A DNA stretch of 64,000 nt. It comes from Ampullaceana balthica. Its lineage: Eukaryota > Mollusca > Gastropoda > Lymnaeidae. Under the pieces are notes generated by a model, which made no database searches, was not told where the DNA came from, and saw only the letters and a list, made by a program, of their open reading frames with translations. This document shows, one piece after another, positions 12,644 to 23,870 of this stretch; positions within the stretch are counted from its first letter, which is position 1, and each line of letters starts with the position of its first letter. The stretch spans positions 806,291 to 870,290 of the forward strand of contig CALYLW010000336.1 of assembly GCA_944989445.1 (NCBI GenBank), written 5' to 3'. Both the position numbers and the translations under genes were made by a program.

Positions 12644-14434
12644 TTTTCACTCAATTACCCGTACCTACAAACTATTATTTGCAACAGAATGTTATCTATG
12701 AATATTTAACATGACAATTTTAGCATGACCAGGGCAGTGATTTGTTTGATAAAATCTCATACAGGAAGTTTGTCAGAATATCTACGCCACGTTGTACGAT
12801 TATCCAGGCCTGAAGACGTGTGCCGGTTTGGCTGAATACACGAAAACAACTGTGAGGTTAGCCTGGGGGCTCAGTGTACAGGACCCACCTTATCTCATCG
12901 CCTATGAGTCTCGTAAGTTCAAGGTGAGTAAGTCATGTTCCAAATACATTATACTGGTCTAATGAAAATAAAGGTCCCACCAAATTCATGTTATCTTGTA
13001 TGTGAAATTCTACTTCCATTCAATCTTTGCCCACTGTACAGATATTTTCTATACTTTACATCTTCAATATAATTTCCTAGAAGGTCCGAATAGTGTCTTA
13101 TTAACCTGTCTTATTAACCACATTCATGGTGAAATATGACCATGGGAATGTTCAAAACCCCCAAGTAACCAGCATATTTGGGGTATCCCCTTACGTTCCA
13201 CTTGACTTACAGGTGCCTTGCCTTACATCGCTTATCTGATTTCATCCAAGAATCCTTAATAATGTTGAACACAGGATATATATAACACTTGACTTGCTGA
13301 TTGAACTGAAACATAAAGCTGATATCAAAGATCCAATAAAGATGTGTTAAAAAATTGGGACTGGCAAAAGTTTTGTTAAAAAATATACAGTCTAATGTTT
13401 GAATCATCTGTGTAAATCATCCTTTTAAATACTTGTGCAAATAATTTGAGTGAATATTTTGTATAAACTATTTGGTAAATATCTAATTTCTATAAGCTCA
13501 TTTATTTAAGCTATAAATCATATATTATGTTCTGAGTGTAGATAATTTGTGAACATTATCAGTATACATCAAGTTCGTAGAGAGTATGTGTGTAAATGAT
13601 CTGTTTAGATAATCTGTGTAGAGAATGTGTGTGTAAATGATCTGTTTAGATAATCTGTGTAGAGAATGTGTGTGTAAATGATCTGTTTAAATAATCTGTG
13701 TAGAGAATGTGTGTGTAAATGATCTGTTTAGATAATCTGTGTAGAGAATGTGTGTGTAAATGATCTGTTTAGATAATCTGTGTAGAGAATGTGTGTGTAA
13801 ATGATCTGTTTAGATAATCTGTGTAGAGAATGTGTGTGTAAATGATCTGTTTAGATAATCTGTGTAGAGAACGTGTGTGTAAATGATCTGTTTAGATAAT
13901 CTGTGTAGAGAATGTGTGTGTAAATGATCTGTTTAAATAATCTGTGTAGAGAATGTGTGTGTAAATGATCTGTTTAGATAATCTGTGTAGAGAATGTGTG
14001 TGTAAATGATCTGTTTAGATCATATAGTTTGAAGGAATTTTTTTTTAATTATGAAGATTGGATATTTTTAAACAACAAATCACCACCCTTAAGTTTGGCC
14101 ACTTGTAAACAATCTTCAGCAAAAACCTAAATGGTTTCAATAACAACTTTTCCATTGCATTTTTGTAAAACGAAATGTATAAATAATAATTAATATACAG
14201 CTAAACCGTACAAGCCTCATCTCTTTACTGCACCAGAGTCCACTAAACTTGTTCATGGCATCTGCCACACAGTGTAATGATTGAACGTTTGTGTGTGTCT
14301 ATCCACAGCCTCAGTGTCATGTTAGATTTCACACATCAGACAGCCACAATGAAGACATCAAAAGCTTTCTTTGGCCCTTCTTGATAGACGGACACAGTGG
14401 TCAGTGTGTGGCCAAGGGTGTGGTCATCACGTGA
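10509..14434 (+). CDS. mitochondria-eating protein (MIEAP/SPATA18)-like gene, 3' portion
   Basis: Five exons (10509-10776, 11501-11714, 12165-12350, 12765-12923, 14309-14434) join with matching phases into one frame ending at TGA 14432-14434. The first part is a coiled coil rich in Glu/Gln/Lys. The rest resembles the MIEAP C-terminal domain: DDLYREGRVDTLDALDSL, then a helical AFRCVQQALQDLRGKLRHLL segment, LAWGLSVQDPPYLI, FLWPFLIDG and a final AKGVVIT. In vertebrates MIEAP (SPATA18) acts in mitochondrial quality control, binding cardiolipin and forming vacuole-like structures. Molluscs carry many paralogues, so one-to-one orthology is not claimed. The protein stops at the domain and lacks the Ser/Arg-rich tail of the vertebrate protein. 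The N-terminus was not located. No canonical AATAAA was seen just after the stop. Confidence 0.78.
11501..11714 (+). CDS. SPATA18-like exon: start of MIEAP domain
   Basis: A long C/T tract (CTCCCTCCCCCCTCCC) ending in CCAG precedes the exon; the donor is GTAAGT. The split Arg codon (AG+A) keeps frame with the previous exon, and it leaves in phase 0. It encodes VLVRAYDDLYREGRVDTLDA, matching the start of the MIEAP C-terminal domain. Confidence 0.78.
12165..12350 (+). CDS. SPATA18-like exon: helical core
   Basis: Acceptor TTTTTCTTCAG and donor GTAAGT; phase 0 on both sides, 62 codons. It encodes LAFRCVQQALQDLRGKLRHL and then a segment about SAEMERHISNYLI, consistent with the helical middle of the MIEAP domain. 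Confidence 0.78.
12602..12639. repeat. (CT)n microsatellite
   Basis: About 19 CT units inside an intron of the SPATA18-like gene. Confidence 0.95.
12765..12923 (+). CDS. SPATA18-like exon: QDPP motif
   Basis: Acceptor CTCATACAG and donor GTGAGT; phase 0 on both sides, 53 codons. It contains VRLAWGLSVQDPPYLIAYES. The W..(x)nQDPP or LEPP pattern is characteristic of the MIEAP C-terminal domain. Confidence 0.8.
13577..14020. repeat. 41-bp minisatellite, about 11 copies
   Basis: Near-identical tandem copies of a 41-bp unit containing AAATGATCTGTTTAGATAAT. Units differ only by rare substitutions, so the array is young. It lies in the last intron of the SPATA18-like gene, about 290 bp before the final exon. 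Confidence 0.92.
14309..14434 (+). CDS. SPATA18-like terminal exon
   Basis: Acceptor TCTATCCACAG; the exon is in phase 0 and ends at TGA. It encodes SFLWPFLIDG and GQCVAKGVVIT, matching the family's WP-L...G..V.KG.V.T ending. Nothing beyond the domain is encoded. Confidence 0.8.
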   Translation, partial: PQCHVRFHTSDSHNEDIKSFLWPFLIDGHSGQCVAKGVVIT

Positions 14435-17400
14435 CAGGACATACACACGTTAACAAAATATTAACTCTATGAGCTTAGCGTAAGAGGAATGTTTTGAAGG
14501 AAGTTTTAAGTGCGTTGTGAAACTTGTGAAGAACGTTTGGTGCTGACCATATCTAAAATTATCTCGAACTTAATATCCTTTATCTGTGTTCACAGAAATC
14601 AGAACTTTTTGTCGATGACCTATTAAAACATTGACCTACTAATAACAGCCATATTTGCAATGTGTAATTGCTTTCTTTGCTGTTTGGAGTTTAATTTCAG
14701 GCAAATAATGTTGATTTATGTACTACTCTGAGCTCTACTTAAACAAATTCAGGCCTAAAGTCTCAAGACGTTGAGGAACAGATCCATAGAGCCGCTGTGA
14801 TATTTAAATATTTAGAAAAGTGCCTTTTTAGTGACAAAAGTTTAATAGGTGGAAGTCAATGTAAAAAATAATTATTTCTACTTTTCTTTTCTTTTTAAAG
14901 ATGATTGACTGGCAAAAATGTGTATATTTATGTCACAGGATCAGGGGGAATAAGCCGATATAAAGAATTCATTATGTCTTACTTTGCAATATAAAAATTA
15001 ATGTCTATTTACTTACTTGTAAACGAAATGGAAATTTTTTGGATAATATGTAGACGGAAGTGCACTTTTCGCAAAAGAGTGGATAATCGTGCTTTAAGTG
15101 TAACAAACTTTTGATTGAAATGTAACTGTCGCCACTTATAAGGCATAAGGCACATAGGTTTTGATACCAAACGGGAGTGGAATTGAAACTGGCTGTACAT
15201 GAGAGCATTCCCTCCACACCCCAAAGGTTCACCAGGAACGTATATGTTCTCTCCCCTACTATCCCCACCCCCAAGTTGTTGAAGCTACCTAATCCCACCC
15301 GCCTTCAGTGGTTTCCATTCAGTGTATTGGCTTGTAAATATAGGCATTTTTAAAACAAAGAAATTATTTATTTTTTTTAAAGTCCCATAACCTGATTGTC
15401 GTAGGGGGTCCTAATGTTTCCATTAGAACTTACTAGGGGTATAGGTCAATTATTCTTCATATTTACAGCAAATCAAATGTTAAAATTATTGGATTCAACT
15501 AAAATTAATATTAATACTTTGTTATTATAATTTTAAAGTATTAATTTATATAATTTCGACACATCGCGCTCGTCTGCTGCTGTGCTGCTTGATGTCTTTC
15601 CAAAATTGAGAAGTGGAGTTCAGTTGCTAGCATTACCCAAGCATAGAAAAGCAGGCGACCTAAAATGTATTGATACGACTTTTGGTCATTTCGTATTGCA
15701 TTACAAAGAAAAAAATACGTTTTTCTGTGTCCTATTTAATATATTTTTTGTTGTTGTAGATTTAAAGCCGGAAGAATGAGAGGGATGGGGTTCACGACTT
15801 TTGGCAGCTGCTTTCACCCCCTTAACCGCAAAAGGTAGACGCCTCTGCTCGACGATGTGACCTCCTATAGTTGTTTATTATAAATTACTCTTAAAGTTTA
15901 TCATTATATTGACCCCCTCCCCATAGTCTGAACGTAAAGCTTATGTCTATATCAACATATTCAATTAACAAAATTGGTCAATTTGTGAGTTTGGTTTGTG
16001 GTTTGCAAATGAAGGTGAACTTGAAGTTACAGGTGACTTAACTTAAGCTTATACATTGTTACTTTGTTGAAATGATCGTCGTGTGTTCCTACAGCTCGTG
16101 TAGCGTATGAATGACGCATGTACGACAATGTACGTATTAATTATTTAATTCATCCTGGGACTAACTTAACCATGAATATAAAGTATACGCTACTGAGCTT
16201 TTAATCATATTACAATGCACGAGTAGATGTGTTTTGTTTTACTGCCACGCTAATATTGTACGTCATTCAGAGCTTAGTTATATATGCCGAAATGCTATTC
16301 ACAAAAAGTTATGCTTTTCATATTATTTATTGTCTTTGATTGTAGTGTTGTTGTTTTTTTCAAATAAAATTTTAAACATAATTCTTATTATTGAAATGAC
16401 AGAATATTTAATATTAGGAAACAGTATCTTATAATTATGAAATAAATTTTAAGATTGAATGCAAGTCTTGATTAAATATTTACGAATTCTATTTCGCTTG
16501 GAAATTATTCTGGAAATTATACTTTGATCTTACACGCAGCGAGCCGACTGAAAGTACAAACATACGCCCATACATAAACTGAGTTGTCTGAAAATACAAA
16601 CATGGTCCATACAAGAAAATTCAGAGTTTAATAAAACTAAAATCATGGTTATACAACCAAATGTTATTGAGTCGACTGAAATTACAGCTATGGTCCAGTT
16701 TCGCAGCTACTCGATTGTAGCAGCTACAAGCATGGCCCAATCTTGCACTGGCCCGACTGAACATACAATCCAATTTAGCGCCTCAAATTGTTTTAATAAA
16801 TGACCCCATTTATATAAGTTTCAAAAAAATAATGAAATATTGCCCTGTGAGATTAAAGATCCCACCCGCTTCAACAACGATATCCTTGTTGAAAGTCCCA
16901 ATACTTTAAGCCAATCACTGAGTTAACGCTTCGCGGAGTTCAAATAAAATATTGACCCTCAGGATAAAGCCTATGTACCAACGCACTTATGTTAACAAAT
17001 GCTTTATAAAACACACACAAAAATAAATCTAAGTACATAATGTACGGTTGAGTTAAGGTGACATTAACAAAATGACTGACCCCAGCAAGTCCTAATAACA
17101 AAAACACACAAACCAAATTAGTTAAGCAGTTGATGTGAGTAGTTGCTAAGGAAATAATCGCCCATGCCACATTTAACCCAGGGTAACTTTGAAATGAAAT
17201 TTAAAGAAATTTGCTTTGACTTATTTCATACTTCACAAAGTTTTCACTTTTCAATATCTCACGAAAATGGCATTTTTAATTTCTAGCATTCAGCCCAAAA
17301 CTCTCAAAAACCTTTCTTAAGAATATATCATTTGATATAGGAAATTCAGAGCATTGTTTTGTAAAGCTATAAGTAAGATTGGACACGTCCAAGTAAACTA

Positions 17401-17555
17401 AGCAATTAAGACTGGACTCACTAACGTAATCTATGATGAGTAATAAGAACGTGACGTTTCTTTGATAACGGTACGGTTAAGGCATTTTTAAATGCAGCTC
17501 TATTACAAGTATTTGTTTGGAATTCCATTAAATCTTTCAATGGTGTTGCAGGTTT
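14435..17555. other. no gene seen; weak repeats at 16540-16770
   Basis: AT-rich intergenic DNA. Open frames at 15005-15298 (minus) and 15582-15779 (plus) lack recognisable motifs. At 16540-16770 a theme like CGACTGAAAATACAAACATGG recurs about five times in decayed form. I recognise nothing else. Confidence 0.45.
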
Positions 17556-17943
17556 ATCCTCCCTCCCAGTAAGTCCACTTCTGTAACCTCCCTCCCAGTA
17601 AGTCCACTTCTGTAACCTCCCTCCCAGTAAGTCCACCTCTGTAACCTCCCTCCCAGTAAGTCCACCTCTGTAATCTCCCTCCCAGTAAGTCCACCTCTGT
17701 AATCTCCCTCCCAGTAAGTCCACCTCTGTAACCTCCCTCCAAGTAAGTCCACCTCTGTAATCTCCCTCCCAGTAAGTCCACCTCTGTAATCTCCCTCTCA
17801 CCGTGTCCACCTCTGTAACCTCCCTCCCACAATGTCCACCTCTGTAAACTCCCTCCCACTATGTCCACCTCTTTAACCTCTCTACCTTTACCTCCCTCCC
17901 AATAAGTCCACCTCTGTAACCTCCCTCCCAATAAGTCCACCTC
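17556..17943. repeat. 29-bp minisatellite, about 13 copies
   Basis: Tandem copies of CCTCCCTCCCAGTAAGTCC followed by ACCTCTGTAA, spaced 29 bp. The pyrimidine-rich strand has no stops in its complement, so all three minus frames stay open through the array and give repeats such as VDLLGGRLQRWTYWEG. The repeat explains those open frames; I do not call a gene. The array abuts the SINE copy at 17944. Confidence 0.92.
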
Positions 17944-18122
17944 CCTGAGTCCACCCAGCTCCGAATGGGTACCTGACATTAGATATTGAAGTAAAGACGG
18001 CTGGGCATTGTGCTAGCCACACAATCCACTCGTATGCCGTGGCTATAGAAACTATTGAACGCTGCTTCACTTTCCCATAGGCCGTCGTGGCCTTTAAAGG
18101 GGACTTTACTGCTTTACTTTAT
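17944..18122 (+). mobile_element. SINE copy, 5'-truncated
   Basis: It shares CCCAGCTCCGAATGGGTACC and a following GGCTGGG...GCCGTGG...GAACGCTGC order with the copies at 18860 and 55413. It lacks the tRNA-like head. The 29-bp minisatellite starts directly at its truncated edge. Confidence 0.6.
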
Positions 18123-18859
18123 TAAAAGGAGGTCATTGTTGTGACTATCAAATCCATCATATTACCTAGACTGCCTTTGGTAGTGGGGTGGGACTTAATG
18201 TCCTCGGTAAGGTTTTGTTGTTGTTGTTTAATTGAGGTAATTAATTAACACACTTGACTGCTCTCATCTCCTTATAACCGTGTGGCGTGAATATAGTCAA
18301 GAAATAGTCCATTTAATTCCATTGATGTATTTCTGTTGCATTAACTACAGAAACCATAAACTCCTATTACCATTGTTTTCAATTGTTATAATAAATTTTG
18401 AAATGTCCATTACATTAAGACAAAACTCTGAATGACGTCATCTCGGTGCACCTTGTTATCATGGATTTGTGTGGTGTCCAGCGATTAGCGTGTTATCCCC
18501 TGCCACCAGGAATGTTTGGTGTCCAGTCATTTCTATGGTTGGGCCAGTGACGTACTTCTCTTGCACTCAACTAGAGACAGACATGACCCCTAGTTCCACT
18601 CATCCCCCTGAAATGAAAAGACTCGCCAAAGGCGATTGCTAAAAAGTATTTTCTTTGACACCCAGACAGAACTTTGAGGGAAACAATAGACTCTACATTT
18701 TTTCAACGTAAAAACATGAGTTAACATTCATGAATTAAGCCGGCAATGTGAAGATGAGCTTTAAGTGGATTAAGTTTAAGCGGAAAATAAAATATTTAAA
18801 AACTCTTTTATTTACATATAGAAAGTGCACTAAAAAGAAGAAAATAAAATTTTCTATGA
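18123..18859. other. no gene seen
   Basis: AT-rich spacer between two SINE copies; nothing recognised. Confidence 0.5.
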
Positions 18860-19128
18860 TAACTGGTGAAATGACTGAACCTATCCGATGGTCACGGGTT
18901 CGAATCCATGTCAAAGGCAAGGATTTGTTCCCGGGGCCTAGGGCGTCCCTGAGTCACCCAGCTCCGAATGGGTACCTAACACTAGTTAGGCGGCTGGGTA
19001 ATGCGTGGAAACCACAAAGCCGTGGCCTGTGAACGCTGCATCACTTGCCAACAGATCATCTCTCATGGTCTGTGGACGCAATTATCTTCTGCATAGAAGG
19101 AGCGTCTGTATTGATAAGATAAGATAAT
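18860..19128 (+). mobile_element. tRNA-derived SINE
   Basis: A GGTTCGAATCC box-B-like motif at 18897-18907 is followed by a conserved body (CAAGGATTTGTTC, CCCAGCTCCGAATGGGTACC, GCGGCTGGGTAATGCGTGG). It ends in a GATAAGATAAGATAA tail. Two other copies in the window (17944 and 55413) match the body. Tail and head together indicate a Pol III-type SINE. Confidence 0.8.
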
Positions 19129-20744
19129 ACGCTAAAGTATTTAACTATCGGAATAATATCAGTTGGAGAAATTTTGATACAATGCATTTATATCGAAGAT
19201 CTATATGTGGTAAAATTTTGAGATCTTTAGGTTTAATTTTACGTTACAAGATTTGACGGAGTGATGGATGGACGGATACAACATACAAACAGTGTGAGTG
19301 TGACGTAAATAAAAGCGTGTAATAATAATAATAATAATAATAAAAGCGTGTAATAATAATAATTATAAAAAGACAAAGAAAAACCAGTGTAGACAAATCT
19401 GATTGGCATGTTCTATTCCCTTTCTTCTTTGGCAGATTTACTTGAAAATAATTATTGACAGCCAGAAAAATTTTTGACATGTTTGGATCAATTAGGGTTT
19501 ATTAATAATATAATATATGAGCTTCACTATATAATATATGAGCTTCACTGACACTGATACTTTAATGATTTGTGAAAAATGTTTGCGGCACATCTTTGAA
19601 ATGTTTATGTGGTCTCGGTTTCTTTTCGTTTCAAGACACGCCTCTGTGTTGCTGGCTTCATTCAGTGATTACTGTCTCCTGCTTTCATGCCGTATCAACC
19701 ACAGTAAAAACGCATATATCTTACTTTATATATTATAATTTACATATTCTCTAAGCTTACAGATCATAGTTGTAGACTAACACAGCAGCAGCTCAGAATT
19801 CAGTTTACGAGGCTTTCTTATGTCTTGAGGGTTTCTGGTGGGGAGGGGTCTGTTGGAGGGGAAACACTCAAAAGGAAACCAAGCACTTGTATCGGACCAT
19901 CTTATCCCCCCGCCCAACCCTGTTTTTTTTTCTTCTTTTTTTTTCTTTTTCATTCAATTCTCTTATTTCAGTTCCGGAATCCTGTAAACTGTAAACGTTA
20001 GTGGGACAATCAAGGAACACGAATTACATAGTGAACTACTCCTGACAACGGCGGTGTGACACCAGCATGTGGCAGAGTTAAATAACGTAAGCAAGACCGT
20101 GGCCTCGAATTCCAGGCCACAACTTTAACAAATGGCTTACATTACGGGCTGCCACAAAAAGCCAACAACTTGTAATAAGTAGGCGACTATTTCAAAACAA
20201 CACTAAAGGGAAGAGTGAAGGAGGGGGGGGGGTGGTAGAGGTAAGATAAACTCATTCAAGTCTGACTGGAGTGTAAACATTTTTAAAGAAGAATTCCCTA
20301 GCGTAAACCGCGAATTCAATTATTGAGAGCTGTATAAGAAATTTTGGCTGAAGGTTAATTTTTTAATTACAATATCGTTCATGTTACACGAAGTCATCAA
20401 ATATCTCAATTAATCCTTTGTCAAATATTTTCTTTAGATCACCTTAAAAGAGACTTTTATCTGATGAAGTGTGTGAATTATGGTGCTATTTAAGTTATTT
20501 TGATGGAACATTAGATGTATAAATCGAGCAAAAATGGAACTTCATTAGATGTTTAAAAAACAGGCCAAAAGGACAAACGATAATACATTATATATATACT
20601 AATGGTACATCTTAAATTATGAAAAATTAAAAGTTCAACTAAAATGTATTTCTATTTTGCCAAGAATTTTAATATAATTCTTTACTTGTATATAATAGCA
20701 ACCTTCACATTTTTAAAAATTGCATTTTAGGATGTTAAATCCTA
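19129..20744. other. no gene seen; AAT microsatellite near 19320
   Basis: AT-rich sequence with (AAT)n runs at about 19320-19362, a T-rich tract near 19921-19950 and a G-run near 20222. No coding signal. Confidence 0.5.
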
Positions 20745-21065
20745 CTAGATATGACCCGCGGCGTAGCATACGCCGCAAACTTGCTCATAGATAATGAAAA
20801 GAAAGATAGCAAAGAACGGACTCAAATGGCAGAATGAAGAATTGAGAACAAAGCGAGTGAACGCCGAGAGGAGGGGGGGGGGAATCGGACGCATTGTTGG
20901 TCTCGAGACATACGCACTGTTGTTGTTACCTGCCCCTCCACCCCACGCTGCACTACCATCGCTTCCCAACCATAAATTGTGATTGGTGGACCGTAGCAAG
21001 GGCCATTCGTCATGCTAATTTGCACACGGCTTGTGCTTGTCCTGGTGAATTATATATATAAATTA
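20745..21065 (-). mobile_element. probable non-autonomous Helitron
   Basis: Read on the minus strand, the perfect hairpin GCGGCGTA-TGC-TACGCCGC is followed by nine bases and then CTAG and a T. This is the classical Helitron 3' end: a hairpin about ten bases before CTRR, inserted before T. The 5' end is less clear. An AT-rich block with TTTATATATATAATTCACC near 21040-21065 is my best candidate. No Rep/helicase is encoded, and the short open frames inside are incidental. Confidence 0.5.
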
Positions 21066-22039
21066 TGAAATATCCGCTCCAAAAATCAACATGAAACTAA
21101 TTTAAGGTTGATGAATGACATTATAACCAAGGATAAGAGTCAGCATTAGCTAGAAATATATTTGGAATTAATCTAATATTTCCCAACTTAACATACTATA
21201 TCAAAAGTGCCACTTCTATCGGCGCTACTTTTATAGCCAAACACACCAAAAGGACTTTCCTTACAAAAGAGCACAATCTTAGTTTTAATGTGGTTCGCCC
21301 AGTGCTAATTGCTCTCTAATTAAGTTTAATCCATACACACAATTCAAGTCTCCCGTCCACCGTCATCCTCCCTCCCCGAGCACAAGTTACACTAACATGA
21401 GAACGCTGTACACACAGGCTACTCTGGGCAAGCTGACCGTGTCAAATGCCGGGTCTTTATTTCAGCAAAAATTAAGCAGTTTGTGACTATTTCGTTCTGC
21501 TGCTTTGAGATGATATCATTCGAGTCACTCGAGGGCTTCCACCTGGTGACGTGCTACCTTAAACTTGAACGTTCCGATACCTCGATAGAGGCGGTTTCAT
21601 AACAGTGTTTCCTACATAGTGTGCGTTTTTTAAGAAGATTTATTTAAATTTTTTTAGGCAGAGCGGGCTGCTAAAAGAACAGAGTGGAACAGAATGCTAG
21701 GACATAAGGAGGCTAAAAGAAAAGAGTTCCAACACACCAAGGTGCTACAAAAGCAGGGTGCTACAAGAAAAGGTTACCACTACAATAGGGTGTCACAACG
21801 GCGGGATGCTACCAGTATAGTATTATTTCTAGAACATGAAAATTCAGAAACGGTTGATGTTGAATTGTGTATGGAGTGAAATTATTAACTTACCGAAAAG
21901 GCCAACAAAAGTTGACACTTGAAAATTTAAAAAAAATCACTGCCAGGAAAAAAATGTCCTGTCTAAAATTATTTAATAGTGAAATGAGATAATTAAAAAA
22001 AACTTAAAAGTATATGACAAATCAACAACAACAAAAAAG
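21066..22039. other. no gene; decayed short repeats at 21655-21830
   Basis: A purine-rich stretch at 21655-21830 repeats a GGTGCTACAAAAG-like theme at about 20-bp spacing. The 61-codon open frame over it has no family match that I recognise. The rest is featureless. Confidence 0.4.
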
Positions 22040-22200
22040 TAAGTGACGCAAGAAAGAGACGGTTAAATACTAAAGACAGAGAGTAAAGAAGGCGTGTATG
22101 TTTAAGGATTAATTAAACTGTACTGTTATAGCCCTTCCTCTTTGTTTGGTGTTTCATAGTTTATTCTAATCCACCACTCGGCTACAGATTTTGCGTCGTC
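22040..22200 (+). repeat. left member of a diverged direct-repeat pair
   Basis: Shares with 23715-23870 the same order of blocks: GTGACGC-AGAA-GAGAC, GGCGTGTATGTTTAA-GATTAAT, AACTGT-CTGTTA, TTTGTTTG-TGTTTC-TAGTTTATTC, then CCACCA. The copies lie about 1.67 kb apart in the same orientation. They could be old LTRs of a small retroelement or two copies of one dispersed repeat. Confidence 0.5.
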
Positions 22201-22778
22201 GGCAGGGTCATATGGAGAACGAATGCCGTGCCAAAAGGAGGTACTTTACCGGCAACAGTAGTACACTTCAGTTCCTGACAATTCCAGGTCTACCTGGAGA
22301 CCGAGTAGCTCAACATATCGTAACTCTAGCCCAAGATATCGTCACTGCAGCCCAACATATTGTCACTCTAGCCCAACATATCGTCACTGCAGCCCAACAT
22401 ATCGTCACTCTAGCCCAACATATCTTCACTTCAGCCCAACATATCGTCACTCTAGCCCAACATATCGCCACTCTAGCCCAACATATCGTCACTGCAGCCC
22501 AACGTATTATCACTCTAGCCCAACATATCGTCACTGCAGCCCAACATATCGTCACTGAAGCCCAACATATCGCAAAGATGACTGCAACGTCACGCTCCAT
22601 GATAGCATCACCGTGTCCGCAACACCAAGAAGACAGTGACATTGAGACTAGCTACAAGACATCTGACTGGCAGCACATTTCACGGAAGCTACATTGTGTG
22701 GGGAGAGACATGTCGTCTCGTCCACTGAGGGGCCATGAGAACATGGACTGCCGCGACAAATTCAAAGAACAGCCGTAA
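22191..22778 (+). CDS. uncharacterised 195-codon open frame (doubtful)
   Basis: The first ATG is at 22212. The centre is a run of 7-residue repeats (AQHIVTL / AQHIVTA) made by the 21-bp minisatellite, and the ends are Arg/Cys-rich with no known motif. The complementary strand is open too, and no splice context decides the issue. It lies in a GC-richer island bounded by two diverged direct repeats. It is probably not a real gene, though a transposon remnant or unique transcript cannot be excluded. Confidence 0.15.
   Translation: MRRRQGHMENECRAKRRYFTGNSSTLQFLTIPGLPGDRVAQHIVTLAQDIVTAAQHIVTLAQHIVTAAQHIVTLAQHIFTSAQHIVTLAQHIATLAQHIVTAAQRIITLAQHIVTAAQHIVTEAQHIAKMTATSRSMIASPCPQHQEDSDIETSYKTSDWQHISRKLHCVGRDMSSRPLRGHENMDCRDKFKEQP
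22308..22572. repeat. 21-bp minisatellite, about 12 copies
   Basis: Tandem units of CCCAACATATCGTCACTCTA or CCCAACATATCGTCACTGCA plus one base. The two variants largely alternate, giving a 42-bp higher-order unit. Confidence 0.9.
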
Positions 22779-23714
22779 AACTATGAACTGCCTCGCACTG
22801 GAGAATCTGAAAGAGGAAGCTGATAAGAGGACAGCCTTCGCGGACTGGCTCGCATGTAAACATCCTCTATCAGTAGTGAACTTTGTGTACATTCGTAACC
22901 GGGTGATAGGACGAAAGAAAATTCCAAGATCCACAACTGTGGATCTATACTGTGTCACTCTGCCCGCCTACCGGACAGACACGTATACAGACTGCTGCCC
23001 CTTGTCGGAGGCACAGAAAGAACAGTAAGCGTAAGGATTTTCTTTTTGCGGAGGCACCTCTTTCGGAGCTGGTACCATAGTCAGAGGAAGTCCCGTACCC
23101 GCCCCCCCCCCGATACACCCTTTGAAAGCGAAAATAACAATGAAGATATGGCGATCTAACTACAGTGCGACCCAGACACAATCAGCCCGGTGCAGAGACA
23201 AACGTACCACCCCTTGTTGATCAGCAGGTATTGTTCAGGATATAAACTCTGTCATTTATAGACATCCCCAGAGGTAGACCAACGACCAGCTGTCGAAGGG
23301 ACACCGAACGACCAGCTGTCGAAGGGACACCGGATTTTTCGCACAAATTGACTTTGAAAATTTATTTTTGATTATCGAATATTTGCTACTGATTAATTAG
23401 GCTTGATAACATAGATTGTAAATCACATATAATATATAACGCACTCAGGTACTGTACCTAATTCTGTGGTTTTGTACAAATCTTAGTTGGTTCAAAACTG
23501 AATTATACTAAATGTTAACTATACATTCAATAACACGTGATAAGATTTATTGTTTTAGCTTGATAAGTTTTCACAGGACTGAACTCAGAGAAATATATAA
23601 ATTATGATGTGATGTAAGTTCCTTTAATATTTTACCAGAGAGGGCCCTGGTTTTCAAAGGCCTTGGGTAAATGTAGCTGTGTGCACCCGCAACGCCCCTC
23701 ACTAAAAAAAGGAA
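22779..23714. other. GC-richer stretch without recognised gene
   Basis: An open frame on the plus strand covers 22735-23028 and ends shortly after the 21-bp array. I recognise no domain in it. The piece CGACCAGCTGTCGAAGGGAC occurs twice in tandem at about 23281-23330. AT-rich DNA follows. Confidence 0.35.
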
Positions 23715-23870
23715 AGAAAAGGAAGTGACGCGAGAAGGAGACAGAGGAGTGAGTGGGAAGGAAGACGTGTGTGTTTAATGATTAATAAAACTGTTCTGTT
23801 AAAGACTTTCTACTTAGTTGTTTGTTGTTTCGTAGTTTATTCAAAGCCACCAGACGGATACATTTATACG
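23715..23870 (+). repeat. right member of a diverged direct-repeat pair
   Basis: Matches 22040-22200 in block order and orientation. It contains an AATAAA at about 23783 within TTAATGATTAATAAAACTG, which would fit an LTR polyadenylation site but is not proof. Confidence 0.5.

Noticed and set aside
17421..18070. Overlapping minus-strand frames with WTYWEG/VDLLGGR repeats
   Set aside because: All three frames are open because the 29-bp unit lacks stops on that strand; no start context, domain or splice pattern.
18897..18907. tRNA gene suggested by GGTTCGAATCC
   Set aside because: No clover-leaf around it; the same body and tail recur in two other copies, so it is a SINE.
22310..22642. Minus-strand frame with TICWARV repeats
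   Set aside because: Shadow of the 21-bp array; both strands are equally open.
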